Under the pieces are notes generated by a model. The model saw nothing but the letters and a program-made list of their open reading frames with translations, was not told where the DNA came from and ran no database searches. A stretch of DNA of 6,270 bases. Source: Methanothrix sp. GTDB taxonomy: Archaea > Halobacteriota > Methanosarcinia > Methanotrichales > Methanotrichaceae. This document shows, one piece after another, positions 5,591 to 6,270 of the stretch; position 1 is the first letter of the stretch; each line of letters begins with the position of its first letter. The stretch lies in assembly GCA_028688535.1 (NCBI GenBank), contig JAQTXY010000129.1:1-6270 (forward strand), in the 5' to 3' direction. Position numbers and translations under genes: made by a program.

Positions 5591-6270
5591 TCATTCTCGG
5601 ATCGGCCTTGCCCAGATCCATCCAAAGGGTTGCATCTTGTATCTTGGATCATCATCCATAAGCGCCAGCTTTCTGGTCTTCGGAAATTCGGCCACATTTG
5701 ACCGGCCGAGACGGAAAGCATCCCTGATGTCATCAAGAAGATCCGGAAATAGTCTGGCCACTGTCATCCCATGCCAACCGGATCCCCACCCAGCTCTTAG
5801 GAGCATTCCTCCTCTTTTTTCAGGAAGGGATAAGAGCTTTTTATAGAAATCCTGAGGTCCTCGTTCATTGTAATTTGAGAAAAAGTCTATCTCGGATTTT
5901 ATATAATCTGAATAGTAGTCTCTAGCGATTTTTTCCAGATCCTTTAGATCTTCCACCTTTAAATTAAGCTTTGATTGAACATCATCTTTGAGAAGGAATG
6001 GATCTATGTCAAAAGAGACCTGGGTCTCAGTTCCTGGACAGAAGGCTTCGACACACAATGTCATTTTCGTCTCAAGCTGTTCCCTCTTGAGATTCCTTAC
6101 AGCGGCATCAAAACACCGAAGTTGCTCTTTGGGGATGATTTCTGTGTCCGATACTTTTAGGGCGCGAAGGTGATCATAATTGGGGTGATTTCCTTTAACA
6201 GGATCTCTTCCCAGGAATAGTCTCTCCAGAGGCTGTGCTGCCCATGCGCCCGCATTCCTGGGGCCAGCAC
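5591..6270 (-). CDS. csm5: Type III-A CRISPR RAMP protein Csm5, C-terminal part
   Basis: The frame is open from the window's right edge to the TGA at 5593-5591, giving the last 225 residues; the start lies beyond 6270. Csm5 is the cap subunit of the Csm interference complex, at the crRNA 3' end, and helps in crRNA maturation. Supporting motifs are LRALKVSDTE (residues 34-43 of the visible part), a RAMP signature after the GRDP segment; the Gly-rich LLRAGWGSGWHGMT (156-169), matching the Csm5 lRlGxGsGw pattern; FPKTRKL (195-201); and the closing PFGWI (214-218). The ATG at 6064 is internal and is not the start, because clear Csm5 sequence continues upstream of it. In csm operons csm5 normally follows cas10-csm2-csm3-csm4, so those genes are expected to the right. 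The stop is close to the 3' end of the convergent cas6-like gene, with no gene between. Confidence 0.87.
   Translation of the reverse strand, partial: AGPRNAGAWAAQPLERLFLGRDPVKGNHPNYDHLRALKVSDTEIIPKEQLRCFDAAVRNLKREQLETKMTLCVEAFCPGTETQVSFDIDPFLLKDDVQSKLNLKVEDLKDLEKIARDYYSDYIKSEIDFFSNYNERGPQDFYKKLLSLPEKRGGMLLRAGWGSGWHGMTVARLFPDLLDDIRDAFRLGRSNVAEFPKTRKLALMDDDPRYKMQPFGWIWARPIRE

Overview
The window looks archaeal, most likely from a methanogen. Three genes have TATA boxes of the TTTAWATA type at the right distance, one antitoxin gene appears leaderless, and the Shine-Dalgarno sequences are GGAG/GGAGG. The genes encode an archaeal-style VapBC pair and CRISPR RAMP proteins of types common in methanogens. 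Assignment to the Methanothrix/Methanosarcina side is only an impression from the protein sequences and the GC-rich spacer repeats.

Layout. Positions 1-399 (+) hold the C-terminal end of a MATE-family multidrug/cation antiporter. It converges on a divergent nitrilase-like (carbon-nitrogen hydrolase) gene at 497-1969 (-), with a UUCG-capped hairpin between them. A gene-poor spacer (1976-2359) carries a 56-bp GC-rich element. A vapB-vapC toxin-antitoxin operon follows on the minus strand (2360-2987), with a leaderless promoter and a palindrome in the operator position. The next spacer (2988-3679) is also GC-rich and contains a second, same-orientation copy of the 56-bp element (about 87% identical) and a short tandem repeat, so the two copies bracket vapBC.

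The right third is CRISPR-related. The gene at 3680-5530 (+) encodes one long protein that appears to fuse two crRNA-processing RAMP modules. The N-terminal ~260 residues resemble the Cas6-like half of Csb2 (GSU0054 family, type I-G, formerly I-U). The C-terminal ~330 residues resemble an ordinary Cas6 endoribonuclease (PF10040 type), complete with a C-terminal Gly-rich loop. It converges, 60 bp apart, on the 3' end of a csm5 gene (5591-6270, -, truncated by the window edge), a subunit of the type III-A Csm complex. The rest of the csm operon probably lies just beyond the right edge.

How they may work together (inference): the fusion protein would mature pre-crRNA and the Csm complex would load the product. 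No CRISPR array is visible in the window. The Csb2-like/Cas6 tandem fusion is the most unusual item. It is uninterrupted, but its base composition is mosaic, which suggests assembly by recombination between a type I-G-like gene and a type III-associated cas6.
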